From Halomonas fontilapidosi (GTDB lineage Bacteria > Pseudomonadota > Gammaproteobacteria > Pseudomonadales > Halomonadaceae): a stretch of 64,000 bases of DNA. The notes under the pieces were generated by a model. The model saw only the letters and a list, made by a program, of their open reading frames with translations. It ran no database searches and was not told the DNA's origin. Shown piece by piece: positions 33,453 through 41,074 of the stretch. Made by a program: the position numbers and the translations under genes. The DNA lies in NCBI RefSeq assembly GCF_014192285.1, contig NZ_JACHXQ010000003.1, forward strand, positions 124,001 to 188,000. The letters are read 5' to 3'. Each line of letters opens with the position of its first letter. The stretch's first letter is position 1.

Positions 33453-35657
33453 ATGGAAGAGACACGCGGTCCCGACCGGCAGTCCGATGTGACCACGCCT
33501 GCTCAGGGCGGCGAGCCCCCCGGGCCACCCGCCCCGCGGCTGAATCAGACCCGCACAGGCATCAAGCCCAAGGCGCTGCCGGACCCCGAGGCGGACCTCG
33601 CCGACCCCGGTCTGTACTTCAACCGCGAGCTCTCCCATCTGCAGTTCAACGTCCGGGTGCTGGAACAGGCTCTGGATGAGGCGCATCCGCTGCTCAACCG
33701 GTTGATGTTCCTGCTGATCTTCTCGTCCAACATGGACGAGTTCTTCGAGATCCGCGTGGCGGGCCTGAAGAACCAGATCCTGCTCGGCGATGATTCCACG
33801 GGTGCCGATGGACGCTCGCCGCGCTCTGTCCTGGCCGAAATTTCCCAGATCGCCCACGAGCAGGTGGCGCGTCAGTACCAGATCCTCAACGAGGTACTGA
33901 TCCCTGCTCTTGAGGCCCAGCGGCTGCGTTTCCGCCGCCGCGGGGACTGGTCCGAGGAGCAACGCGCCTGGGTGCGCGACTACTTCGAGACCGAGATCAT
34001 GCCGGTGATCAGTCCCATCGGGCTGGATCCTTCTCACCCCTTCCCGCGCCTGGTCAACAAGAGCCTCAACTTCATTGTCCAGTTGGAGGGCAAGGACGCC
34101 TTCGGCCGCGAGGGCGGGTTGGCTATCCTGCCGGCCCCCCGCTCGCTGCCGCGGGTGATTTCCCTGCCCCAGGCACTCTGCGAGGAGGGGGTCAGCGAAT
34201 ATGTCTTCCTTTCCTCGATGATCCATGCCCACGCCGAGGAGGTCTTCCCGGGCATGACGGTGCTCGGCTGCTACCAGTTCCGCCTGACGCGCAACGCCGA
34301 TCTCTCCGTGGATCCCGAGGAGGTCTCCGACCTCGCCTCGGCACTGCGCGGCGAGCTGCTGTCGCGGCGCTACGGCAGCGGGGTTCGCCTGGAAGTGGCC
34401 GACAACTGCCCCGACGAGCTGGCCGAGTTCCTGCTCCGGCAATTCCAGCTCGAGCAGACGGATCTCTTCCGCGTCAACGGCCCGGTGAACCTGACGCGCA
34501 TGATGTCGGTGCTGGGCGACGTGGAGCGTCCCGAGCTGCTCTACCGCCCCTTCACCCCCGGCCTGCCCAAGGTACTGCGCAAGGCCGACAGCGTGCTGGG
34601 CGCCATCGCCGATGGCGATATCCTGCTGCACCACCCCTTCCAGTCCTTCTCGCCGGTGGAGGAGATGCTCGGCGAAGCCGCCCGGGATCCGGACGTGCTG
34701 GCCATCAAGCAGACCCTCTACCGCACCGGCGCCGACTCGCCCATCGTCAACGCCCTCGTCGAGGCCGCCGGCAACGGCAAGGAAGTCACGGTGGTGATCG
34801 AGCTGCGGGCCCGCTTCGACGAAGCCGACAACCTGGCCCTGGCCTCGCGCCTGCAGGAAGCCGGGGCGATCGTCATCTACGGCGTGATGGCCTACAAGAC
34901 CCACGCCAAGATGATGCATATCGTGCGCCGTGAAAGAGGTAAGCTGCGTCACTATGCCCACCTGGGCACCGGCAACTATCACTCGCGGACCGCCAAGCTC
35001 TATACCGACTACAGCCTGCTTACCGCCGATCCGGTGCTGTGCGCCGACGTGCACAAGGTCTTCCAGCAGCTCTCGGGCATGGGCCGGGCGCGGCATATCG
35101 AGCAATTGCTGCATGCCCCCTTCACCCTGCACGAACAGATCGTGGCCAAGATCGATCGGGAGGCCGAGCACGCCCGCAAGGGCAAGCGTGCCCACCTGAT
35201 CATCAAGTGCAACTCGCTCACCGAGCCGAAGCTGATCCAGGCCCTCTATCGGGCCTCCCGAGCCGGGGTGGAGTGCGACCTGATCATCCGCGGCATGTGC
35301 TGCCTGCGTCCGGGCATCCCGGGGATTTCGGAGAACATCCGCGTGCGCTCGATCATCGGCCGCTTCCTGGAACACACCCGGGTCTTCCATTTCCACAACG
35401 ACGGCAAGTCGGAAATCTGGGGCTCCAGTGCCGACTTCATGGCACGCAACATGTTCCACCGGGTGGAGACCTGTTTCCCGCTGCTTGACAGAAAGCTCGC
35501 CGCCCGAGTCCGCAAGGACCTCGAGACCTACCTGGTCGACAACTGCCAGAGCTGGCTGCTGCGCAGCGATGGCCTCTATATCAAGCAGCAGGCCGGCAGT
35601 GCAGCGCCGATCAGCGCCCAGGAGACCCTGCTCTTCGCTTACGCCACTCGGGCCTGA
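33453..35657 (+). CDS. ppk: Polyphosphate kinase 1
   Basis: 734 residues. Reversibly polymerises the gamma phosphate of ATP into polyphosphate. Phospho-acceptor His484 sits in YKTHAKMMH and the second catalytic His503 in YAHLGTGNYHSRTAKLYTDYS, with the usual 19-residue spacing. The N-terminal block YFNRELSHLQFNVRVLEQA is conserved; a 45-residue Pro/Gly-rich leader precedes it. hemB is 46 bp upstream. ppx, the opposing exopolyphosphatase, is about 9.5 kb away rather than adjacent. Confidence 0.97.
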   Translation: MEETRGPDRQSDVTTPAQGGEPPGPPAPRLNQTRTGIKPKALPDPEADLADPGLYFNRELSHLQFNVRVLEQALDEAHPLLNRLMFLLIFSSNMDEFFEIRVAGLKNQILLGDDSTGADGRSPRSVLAEISQIAHEQVARQYQILNEVLIPALEAQRLRFRRRGDWSEEQRAWVRDYFETEIMPVISPIGLDPSHPFPRLVNKSLNFIVQLEGKDAFGREGGLAILPAPRSLPRVISLPQALCEEGVSEYVFLSSMIHAHAEEVFPGMTVLGCYQFRLTRNADLSVDPEEVSDLASALRGELLSRRYGSGVRLEVADNCPDELAEFLLRQFQLEQTDLFRVNGPVNLTRMMSVLGDVERPELLYRPFTPGLPKVLRKADSVLGAIADGDILLHHPFQSFSPVEEMLGEAARDPDVLAIKQTLYRTGADSPIVNALVEAAGNGKEVTVVIELRARFDEADNLALASRLQEAGAIVIYGVMAYKTHAKMMHIVRRERGKLRHYAHLGTGNYHSRTAKLYTDYSLLTADPVLCADVHKVFQQLSGMGRARHIEQLLHAPFTLHEQIVAKIDREAEHARKGKRAHLIIKCNSLTEPKLIQALYRASRAGVECDLIIRGMCCLRPGIPGISENIRVRSIIGRFLEHTRVFHFHNDGKSEIWGSSADFMARNMFHRVETCFPLLDRKLAARVRKDLETYLVDNCQSWLLRSDGLYIKQQAGSAAPISAQETLLFAYATRA

Positions 35658-35679
35658 GCAAAGCGCGAAGCTCGAACCG

Positions 35680-35718
35680 AACCGCCCCCGCAGCCTGGCT
35701 GCGGGGGCGGTTTTTCTT
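35680..35718 (+). terminator. Intrinsic terminator of ppk
   Basis: 15-bp perfect stem AACCGCCCCCGCAGC / GCTGCGGGGGCGGTT, 3-nt loop, followed by TTTCTT, 22 bp after the ppk stop. Confidence 0.88.
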
Positions 35719-35745
35719 CCGGCGTGACGCTTAAAACGTAAAGCT

Positions 35746-35760
35746 CCCGGCGAAGCCGGG
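35746..35760 (-). terminator. Small hairpin directly after the phoX-like gene
   Basis: 6-bp stem CCCGGC / GCCGGG with a 3-nt loop, followed on the minus strand by AGCTTTACGTTTT. It abuts the stop codon of the phosphatase gene. Confidence 0.5.
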
Positions 35761-37911
35761 TCAGACGCCGACCTGGCCGCCATCCAGCTTCTGGATCACT
35801 ACCGTGGACGCTCGCGGGCGCACCTTACCGGCGGCTTGCCGGGTGGCATCCTCGGAGGCCGGCCAGTTGCCCGGGTGCTGGATGTTGATGAACAGCGCGG
35901 TCTTGTCCGGCGTGGCAAAGATGCCGGTCACCTCGCAGCCGTTGGGCCCCACGGCAAAGCGCTTGAGATGCTGCTGGTTGGTCTCGTTGAGTACCGAGCG
36001 CGCATCACCCGCCTGCAGGCCATTGGGCACCACCGCCAGCACCTGATCGTTGGTGTCGTCGGCAACGCCGTCATAGCCGTTGTCGGTCTGGATCCACAGG
36101 ATGCCATCGCCGTTACCCCGGTCGTCGTACCACAGGCCGTCGGGGCTGGCGAACTGGTTGAGCTCGGTCAGGCCGGAGAGGTTGTCGGGATCAGAGGTGG
36201 CGGCACCGAAGACGAACACCTCCCAGTCGAAGCGGGTGACGTCGTCACTATCCCGCCAGCGGATGACCTGGCCAGTGGCGTTGTCGGGACGCGGGTTGGC
36301 CGCATTGACCGGTGCCGTGCCGTAGCCCACCCCCGGCTCCTCGATATCGCTGCCACCGTGGGTATAGGTGGGCTCGGTGTCCGCCGCGGTGCGCTGGCTG
36401 TTGTTGGTCAGGGTCATGTAGACATCGCCGGACGTCGGGTCCACCGTCCCCCACTCGGGACGGTCCATGGGAGTGGCGCCCATCAGATCGGCAGCATCAC
36501 AGGTATGGACGATGATGCCCGCCTGGTCGTCGGCCGCCAGCCCCAGCGCCTCGTGGAGACGCCGGCCGTCGCGGGTCACCGCCTCCGGCGTCAGCGCCAG
36601 CCACTCACCACGCCCGTCGGCGTCGAAGCGAGCGGCATACAGGGTGCCCTCGTCGAGGTACTTGGCGCCGATTGCCAGGCGATCGACGTTGGCGTCAGAC
36701 CGGTTGGTATCGGCCGGGTCCCAGGCCGCGCGGGAGACGAACTTGTAGATGTATTCGTTGCGCGAATCGTGGCCGGAGTAGAAGACCACCGGCTCACCTG
36801 CCACCAGCTTGCCCGGCCAGCAGCCCTCATGGCGAAAGCGGCCCATCGCGGTGCGCTTCACGGCGCGGCGGCTGCCGTCGTAGGGGTCGACCTCCACCTG
36901 GTAGCCGTAGGTGCGGGCCTCATTGCGATAGTCGCCGGTGGCGTCGGCCGCGGTGGGCGTCGTATCGAAGCGAGCGAACTCGTCGCGGTGCTCGGAGGCA
37001 TCGCCGGCGGCGGTTTCCCAGCCGTATCGACCACGGCCACTGGCGATCCCCAGACGATCATCGTCCCGCCGGCGCTGCGCGTTGCGCACGAAGTAGCCGG
37101 GCCAGTTCTCCTCGCAGGCCAGGTAGGTACCCCAGGGGGTGTAGCCGTTGCCGCAGTTGTTGGAGGTCCCGCGGGTGCGCGTTCCCTGGGGCGAGAACCG
37201 GGTCTTCACGTAGTCGCTACCTGCCAATGGACCACCGATGTCCATTTCGGAGGCGTTGGTAATGCGCCGGTTGTAGGGCGAGTCGACCACATGACGCCAG
37301 CGGCCATCGGCCTGTTTCTTGACGTGTACAACGGCGACGCCGTGGGCATTGATCTCGGTACGCACCTCGTCTGCCGGGCGCTGGCCCTCTTGGGCATTGG
37401 TCGGACCGCCCCGGGGCGCCCAGAGGGCGCTCTGGTCGATGTATTCGTGGTTGATGGCGAGCAGAAACTCCCGAGACTCGCTGCCCTGGCCGAGCGGAAA
37501 ATGGTACATCCCGTCGTGGTGCATGCCGATGGCATTCGCCTGAATCTCGGGGGTCATCTCGAGGTCCTCCCGCCACTCGGGAACGTCACTGGTGAGTCCC
37601 GCGCCCCAGGGGATCAGCACCTGTGCCGTGTAGCCCTCCGGCACCACGACGCTGTCGAGCCTCGCCCCACGAAGCGACTCGAACGCCAGGCGCAACGGCT
37701 TCTTTCCCGATGCGCTGGTACCCTGCACGCCGGTCCCGGCATCCGCGCCCGCCAAGGCATTCGCCGCGCCAAAGCCCATCATCGACATGGCGGCAAGCCC
37801 CAGCCCACCGCGCATCACGTTGCGACGCGACAGCTGCTTTTCCAGCACGGCAGCAAAGGGCTCGTTGCCGCTGCGATTGAAGTTACGATGATCCTCGATT
37901 TCCCTGCTCAT
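35761..37911 (-). CDS. PhoX-family phosphatase, Tat-exported (DUF839)
   Basis: 716 residues. A twin-arginine signal SRRNVMRGG (28-36) plus hydrophobic stretch ends near ALA (52-54), so it is exported folded by Tat. The body matches the PhoX/DUF839 family: YTAQVLIPWGAGL, GMHHDGMYHFPLG, LAINHEYIDQSALW, SNNCGNGYTPWGTYLACEENWPGYF (partial) and WIQTDNGYDG. PhoX enzymes use Fe and Ca to release phosphate from organic esters. This larger branch is often called a PhoX-like alkaline phosphatase; substrate not shown. Between ppk and other phosphate-related genes; weak Pho-box-like repeats lie upstream. Confidence 0.9.
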   Translation of the reverse strand: MSREIEDHRNFNRSGNEPFAAVLEKQLSRRNVMRGGLGLAAMSMMGFGAANALAGADAGTGVQGTSASGKKPLRLAFESLRGARLDSVVVPEGYTAQVLIPWGAGLTSDVPEWREDLEMTPEIQANAIGMHHDGMYHFPLGQGSESREFLLAINHEYIDQSALWAPRGGPTNAQEGQRPADEVRTEINAHGVAVVHVKKQADGRWRHVVDSPYNRRITNASEMDIGGPLAGSDYVKTRFSPQGTRTRGTSNNCGNGYTPWGTYLACEENWPGYFVRNAQRRRDDDRLGIASGRGRYGWETAAGDASEHRDEFARFDTTPTAADATGDYRNEARTYGYQVEVDPYDGSRRAVKRTAMGRFRHEGCWPGKLVAGEPVVFYSGHDSRNEYIYKFVSRAAWDPADTNRSDANVDRLAIGAKYLDEGTLYAARFDADGRGEWLALTPEAVTRDGRRLHEALGLAADDQAGIIVHTCDAADLMGATPMDRPEWGTVDPTSGDVYMTLTNNSQRTAADTEPTYTHGGSDIEEPGVGYGTAPVNAANPRPDNATGQVIRWRDSDDVTRFDWEVFVFGAATSDPDNLSGLTELNQFASPDGLWYDDRGNGDGILWIQTDNGYDGVADDTNDQVLAVVPNGLQAGDARSVLNETNQQHLKRFAVGPNGCEVTGIFATPDKTALFINIQHPGNWPASEDATRQAAGKVRPRASTVVIQKLDGGQVGV

Positions 37912-37966
37912 GACCCTGTACCTCGGCGAATGGATGGCGGCCGACAGGCCGACTGGTCGATACCCG

Positions 37967-37994
37967 GATACAGATTAGGGAAGGGAGGTGACAG
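37967..37994 (-). promoter_or_regulatory. Weak Pho-box-like repeats upstream of the phosphatase
   Basis: On the minus strand CTGTCAC (37994-37988) and CTGTATC (37973-37967) start 21 nt apart, with CTTCCCT midway. PhoB sites are CTGTCAT-type repeats every 11 nt, so the fit is one base short and the centre repeat poor. Confidence 0.25.
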
Positions 37995-38012
37995 GGACGT
38001 GAAGGCTTGGCG

Positions 38013-38525
38013 TCAGCCCTTGCGGAACGCCTCGAGGTCGTGGGGGTCGAGCCCGGATACGCGCTCGGGCAGGCCGCGCTCGCGGCGGGCGGAGCGCACC
38101 ACCTCGCGTTCGGCGAGCAGTTCGGCATCATCGTCCAGAGTGCGGCCATTGAGTTCGGCGAGTTGGGCCATGCCCTGGTGATAGAAGGCCAGCACCGCCA
38201 GCGCGGTCTCGTTGCCCTCGGCCATGCCGCGGCGCAGTGCCGGCAGGTAGCCGCTGACTCGGGACAGCTGATGCTTGAGCTGCCAGACATAGCGCACCTC
38301 CGCCATCCAGGGCCGTTCGCGCAGCACTGCGAACACCAGGCTGGTCGCGACCAGCCCCAGCAGCACGCCCAAGACATTGAGCCAGAAACCACCGTCGAAA
38401 GCCGCCTGCAGCAGCTGAACGAACAGCAGCCCGAAGACGACCAGCTGGCCGGCCATGGCCAGGCTGATAAAACGCCCCTTGCGGCGATAGGTCTCGGGGT
38501 CGTGGTCCTCGAACTGAAAGGTCAT
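38013..38525 (-). CDS. DUF3087-type two-helix membrane protein
   Basis: 170 residues. Two membrane helices near the N-terminus (about 20-42 and 47-68) are followed by a cytoplasmic helical domain (VRYVWQLKHQLSRVSGYLPALRRGM). The pattern resembles Pfam DUF3087, a gammaproteobacterial family of unknown function; I assign it from recalled pattern, not a search. It stands alone on the minus strand between the DAHP synthase and phosphatase genes. Confidence 0.75.
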   Translation of the reverse strand: MTFQFEDHDPETYRRKGRFISLAMAGQLVVFGLLFVQLLQAAFDGGFWLNVLGVLLGLVATSLVFAVLRERPWMAEVRYVWQLKHQLSRVSGYLPALRRGMAEGNETALAVLAFYHQGMAQLAELNGRTLDDDAELLAEREVVRSARRERGLPERVSGLDPHDLEAFRKG

Positions 38526-38593
38526 CTAGGGATCCTGGGTGGCGAGTCGGAAATCAACGGTATTATCCCGACATCGCCCCCCGCGGTACAAGG

Positions 38594-39658
38594 CTAACGC
38601 AAGCGCTCGGCGGCCGTGAGCAGCAAATGCTCGGTGGTCTCCCAGCCGATACAGGCATCGGTGACCGAGACGCCATGGCGAAGCTGGCCCGGCGCCAGCG
38701 CCTGCTTGCCCTCATGGAGATGGCTTTCCAGCATCAACCCCGCCAGCGCCGTCTCGCCGGCCTGGCGCTGGGCCAGAACGTCGAGCAGCACCTCGCTCTG
38801 GCGGCGGTGATCCTTGCGTGCGTTGGCGTGGCTGCAGTCGACCATCAAGCGCGGCGACAGTCCGGCGTCCTCCAGAGCCCGACGTGCCGCCTGGACATGG
38901 GGAGCCTGGTAGTTGGGCTCGCCATGACCGCCGCGCAACACCAGCTGGGTATGAGGGTTGCCTGGCGTATCGCGCACCGTCGGGCGACCCCCGTCATCCA
39001 GCCCGAAATGGCTGTGGGGATGGGCCGCGGCGCGCATGGCGTCCATTGCCACGCCGATATCACCGCCGGTGGCGTTCTTGAAGCCCACTGCCGCCTCGAG
39101 CCCGCTGGCCAGCTCGCGGTGCAGCTGAGACTCGGTAGTACGGGCGCCGATCGCCACCCAGGAGAGCAGGTCCTCCAGGTAGGGCGCCAGCATCGGCTGC
39201 AGCAGCTCGGTGGCCACCGGCAGCCCCAGCTCGGCCACGTCGCGCATCAGCTGCCGAGAGACCGACAGGCCCCGAGCCATGTCGCCGCTGCCGTCGAGGT
39301 CAGGGTCGTAGGCCAGTCCCTTCCAGCCCACGGTGGTGCGTGGCTTCTCCACGTAGACGCGCATCACCGGCAGCAGCCGGTCCGAGACCCTTGGCGCCAG
39401 CTCGGCCAGGCGGCGGGCGTACTCCAGGGCTGCCTCCGGATCATGGATGGAGCAGGGACCCACTACCACCAGCAGGCGGTCATCACGGCCGGCAAGGATC
39501 TCATGCACGGCCTGGCGCTGTGCTTCGATCCGGGCCGCCAGCGCCGGGGAAAGCGGCAGCTCGCGGTGCAGCTCGCCGGGGGTGGGCAGCGGCCGGGCCG
39601 GACTGGCGGTGGAGCGCAGGGTCTCGGTCAAGGGGGTGGCGGCAAGGGTCGCGTTCAT
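38594..39658 (-). CDS. 3-deoxy-7-phosphoheptulonate (DAHP) synthase, class I (AroF/G/H family)
   Basis: 354 residues from the ATG at 39658. Condenses phosphoenolpyruvate and erythrose 4-phosphate, the committed and feedback-inhibited step to Phe, Tyr and Trp. Visible: VVVGPCSIHDPEAALEYA, MRVYVEKPRTTVGWKGL, FKNATGGDIGVAMDAM, VDCSHANARKDHRRQ and GLMLESHL. Whether it is the Phe-, Tyr- or Trp-sensitive isoform cannot be read from sequence. An alternative start at 39709 would overlap the upstream small ORF by 44 nt; I prefer 39658 because it is preceded by CGGAG and sits 7 nt after that ORF's stop. The 420 nt upstream look regulatory. Confidence 0.95.
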   Translation of the reverse strand: MNATLAATPLTETLRSTASPARPLPTPGELHRELPLSPALAARIEAQRQAVHEILAGRDDRLLVVVGPCSIHDPEAALEYARRLAELAPRVSDRLLPVMRVYVEKPRTTVGWKGLAYDPDLDGSGDMARGLSVSRQLMRDVAELGLPVATELLQPMLAPYLEDLLSWVAIGARTTESQLHRELASGLEAAVGFKNATGGDIGVAMDAMRAAAHPHSHFGLDDGGRPTVRDTPGNPHTQLVLRGGHGEPNYQAPHVQAARRALEDAGLSPRLMVDCSHANARKDHRRQSEVLLDVLAQRQAGETALAGLMLESHLHEGKQALAPGQLRHGVSVTDACIGWETTEHLLLTAAERLR

Positions 39659-39665
39659 GGCGTGA

Positions 39666-39824
39666 TCAACTCCGGGTAGCGGTCTTACATCGTGTGTGTC
39701 GGCTGCCATCGATCTCGCTACGGCCGGGCATGGCGGAGTGGGCCGACCGCAGCTCGCTAAATCGCCAGTAACCGTAATAGCCCGCGAAGCCCCGGGTCTG
39801 GCGGATGGCGATGGATGCGGTCAT
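39666..39824 (-). CDS. Aromatic-codon-rich small ORF, proposed leader peptide 2 of DAHP synthase
   Basis: 52 codons with an AGGAG ribosome site 7 nt before the ATG. Residues 13-22 read FAGYYGYWRF: F13, Y16, Y17, Y19, W20, F22, all three aromatic amino acids in ten codons. The remainder is polar and without motif. The TGA lies 7 nt before the DAHP synthase ATG, and the ribosome site of that gene is inside the last codons. A 9-bp stem begins 5 nt after the F22 codon. The design matches a leader peptide whose translation rate reports charged aromatic tRNAs. It could instead be an ordinary small protein. Confidence 0.7.
   Translation of the reverse strand: MTASIAIRQTRGFAGYYGYWRFSELRSAHSAMPGRSEIDGSRHTRCKTATRS
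39717..39753 (-). promoter_or_regulatory. RNA stem immediately after the aromatic codons of leader 2
   Basis: GCTGCGGTC (39753-39745) can pair with GGCCGTAGC (39725-39717) in RNA with two G-U pairs and a 19-nt loop. The GCGGTC part can alternatively pair with GACCGC at 39684-39679, just upstream of the DAHP synthase ribosome site, giving mutually exclusive folds. Hand-folded, no energy computed. Confidence 0.35.
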
Positions 39825-39871
39825 GGTCTCTCTCCTGGATGTCAGTTGTATGGTCGGGTGTCCGTGAAACG

Positions 39872-39908
39872 CAGAACCCCCGGGCGGGGCGGCCGTCCGG
39901 GGGTTCTG
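39872..39908 (-). promoter_or_regulatory. Strong hairpin between the two leader ORFs (possible attenuator)
   Basis: 12-bp perfect stem CAGAACCCCCGG / CCGGGGGTTCTG with a 13-nt loop that can add more pairs. On the minus strand it is followed by CGTTTCACGG, a short and imperfect U-tract. It lies 49 nt after the stop of leader ORF 1. A smaller GGAGGC / GCCTCC pair (39911-39936) precedes it and could act as a competing structure. Confidence 0.6.
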
Positions 39909-39957
39909 GCGGAGGCGGCCCTGGTGGGGTGCCTCCCGGCGATGTCGCATGTTGCGT

Positions 39958-40083
39958 TCAGGACATGGCCATGGGCACCCCGGGGGTAAACCAGTAACCA
40001 AACCAGTCGCCGCTTACCGCAAATGCCACGCTGCCTTTGCGGGCAACGTAAGAAACGGGATGGTCACGGCGGGTCATGGTCAT
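39958..40083 (-). CDS. Aromatic-codon-rich small ORF, proposed leader peptide 1
   Basis: 41 codons, ATG at 40083 with CAGGAG 7 nt upstream. Residues 26-32 are DWFGYWF (W27, F28, Y30, W31, F32), with further aromatics Y12 and F21. It ends in a proline/methionine stretch VPMAMS. It is not homologous by eye to any known protein. Its likeness to the second small ORF (both have a G-Y-W core) and the hairpin that follows suggest a sensing leader upstream of DAHP synthase. Too short to appear in most gene predictions. Confidence 0.65.
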   Translation of the reverse strand: MTMTRRDHPVSYVARKGSVAFAVSGDWFGYWFTPGVPMAMS

Positions 40084-40111
40084 GGAACGCTCCTGAGGTA
40101 TGGACTCATCC

Positions 40112-40135
40112 TGCCGCATTGCGGCATGGCTGGCA
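40112..40135 (-). promoter_or_regulatory. Possible promoter with hairpin upstream of leader ORF 1
   Basis: TTGCCA on the minus strand (40135-40130) is followed 17 bp later by CAGGAT (40112-40107), a weak -10. A 6-bp hairpin TGCCGC-ATT-GCGGCA (40112-40126) lies in the spacer. Either a weak promoter or a terminator-like element after the small membrane protein gene. Confidence 0.25.
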
Positions 40136-40147
40136 AGCGCCGCCCGC

Positions 40148-40276
40148 TCAGCCGGCGAACAGCTGATACCAGCCGATGGTGGCCGGCAGGGCGCTCATGG
40201 CCACCAGCACCACCAGGCCAAGCACCACGGACAATAGGCCGCTGTCGTCCTTGAAGTTCGTGTCGTGTCCCGCCAT
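40148..40276 (-). CDS. Small single-helix membrane protein, 42 residues
   Basis: ATG at 40276 preceded by GAGGAG at good distance. Residues 1-12 are polar (MAGHDTNFKDDS), followed by one hydrophobic helix (about 13-38, LLSVVLGLVVLVAMSALPA...). It ends GWYQLFAG. No family recognised. Sits 64 bp before leader ORF 1 on the same strand. Good ribosome site and clean membrane profile favour a real gene. Confidence 0.6.
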   Translation of the reverse strand: MAGHDTNFKDDSGLLSVVLGLVVLVAMSALPATIGWYQLFAG

Positions 40277-40360
40277 GTGTCACTCCTCGATATCGTGTCA
40301 GGGTAGAAGCGCATTCTAGCGAAGATGGCCGCGTCCGGCACGGCATCGAGCGTCACAGGC

Positions 40361-41074
40361 TCAACGCAGGTGGCGCCCGCCATCCACCGGCAGGGTCGCG
40401 CCGGTGACAAACCGGTTGTCGAGCAGGTAGCGCAGGCTCTGATAGATCACCCCGGGGCCGGGGATCATTTCCATCGCCGACTTGGCGCGGGCCTTCTCGG
40501 CGTACACTTCGTCATCGCCCTCGTTAAGCATGATCATTGCCGGGGCAATGGCATTGACCTGGATCGCCGGGGCGAACATGGCGGCGAAGGAGAGCGTCAG
40601 GTTGTCCAGCCCCGCCTTGGTGGCGGCGTAGGCGGCGTGCTTCTTCGAGCCCTTCTGCACCACGTAGTCGGTCATGTGCACGATGTCGCGCTGGGGCTCA
40701 CTGCACGCCTCGAGCAGCTCGCGGGCATGCAGGTTGATCAGGTAGGGCGCCAGCATGTGGATGCGAAACAGCCGCTCGAAATTTGCTCCCGCTTCGGGGC
40801 CGCTGGAATCCGGCGCCCAGTCGCTGGCGTTGTGGACGATAGCCCGCAACGAGGGCGTCTCGGCCCTGAGCCGCTCAAGGAAGTCGAGGATGCCCGCCTC
40901 GTTCGCGAAGTCGGCCGGCAGGGTAACGATGCCCCGCTCACGCAGCGCGTCCAGCTCACGACGCTCGCGGCGATAGCTGATGATCACCGGGTGGCCGTCG
41001 TCACGCAGGCGCTCGGCACAGTGGCGCCCCAGACGCTGGGCGCCGCCGGTGATCAGGATCGGCGAGGCGCTCAT
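40361..41074 (-). CDS. folM: Dihydromonapterin reductase FolM
   Basis: 237 residues, short-chain dehydrogenase. NADPH motif ITGGAQRLGRHCAERL, IVHNASDWAPD, the catalytic block HMTDYVVQKGSKKHAAYAATKAGLDN with Tyr/Lys, NAIAPAMIMLNEGDD and the C-terminal LPVDGGRHLR are all typical of FolM. Reduces dihydromonapterin (and dihydrofolate weakly), supplying tetrahydromonapterin. Start overlaps the flavin reductase stop by 4 bp. Confidence 0.93.
   Translation of the reverse strand: MSASPILITGGAQRLGRHCAERLRDDGHPVIISYRRERRELDALRERGIVTLPADFANEAGILDFLERLRAETPSLRAIVHNASDWAPDSSGPEAGANFERLFRIHMLAPYLINLHARELLEACSEPQRDIVHMTDYVVQKGSKKHAAYAATKAGLDNLTLSFAAMFAPAIQVNAIAPAMIMLNEGDDEVYAEKARAKSAMEMIPGPGVIYQSLRYLLDNRFVTGATLPVDGGRHLR

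Noticed and set aside
35836..38181. 781-codon plus frame opposite the phosphatase gene
   Set aside because: Antisense shadow; the minus strand carries a Tat signal and all family blocks.
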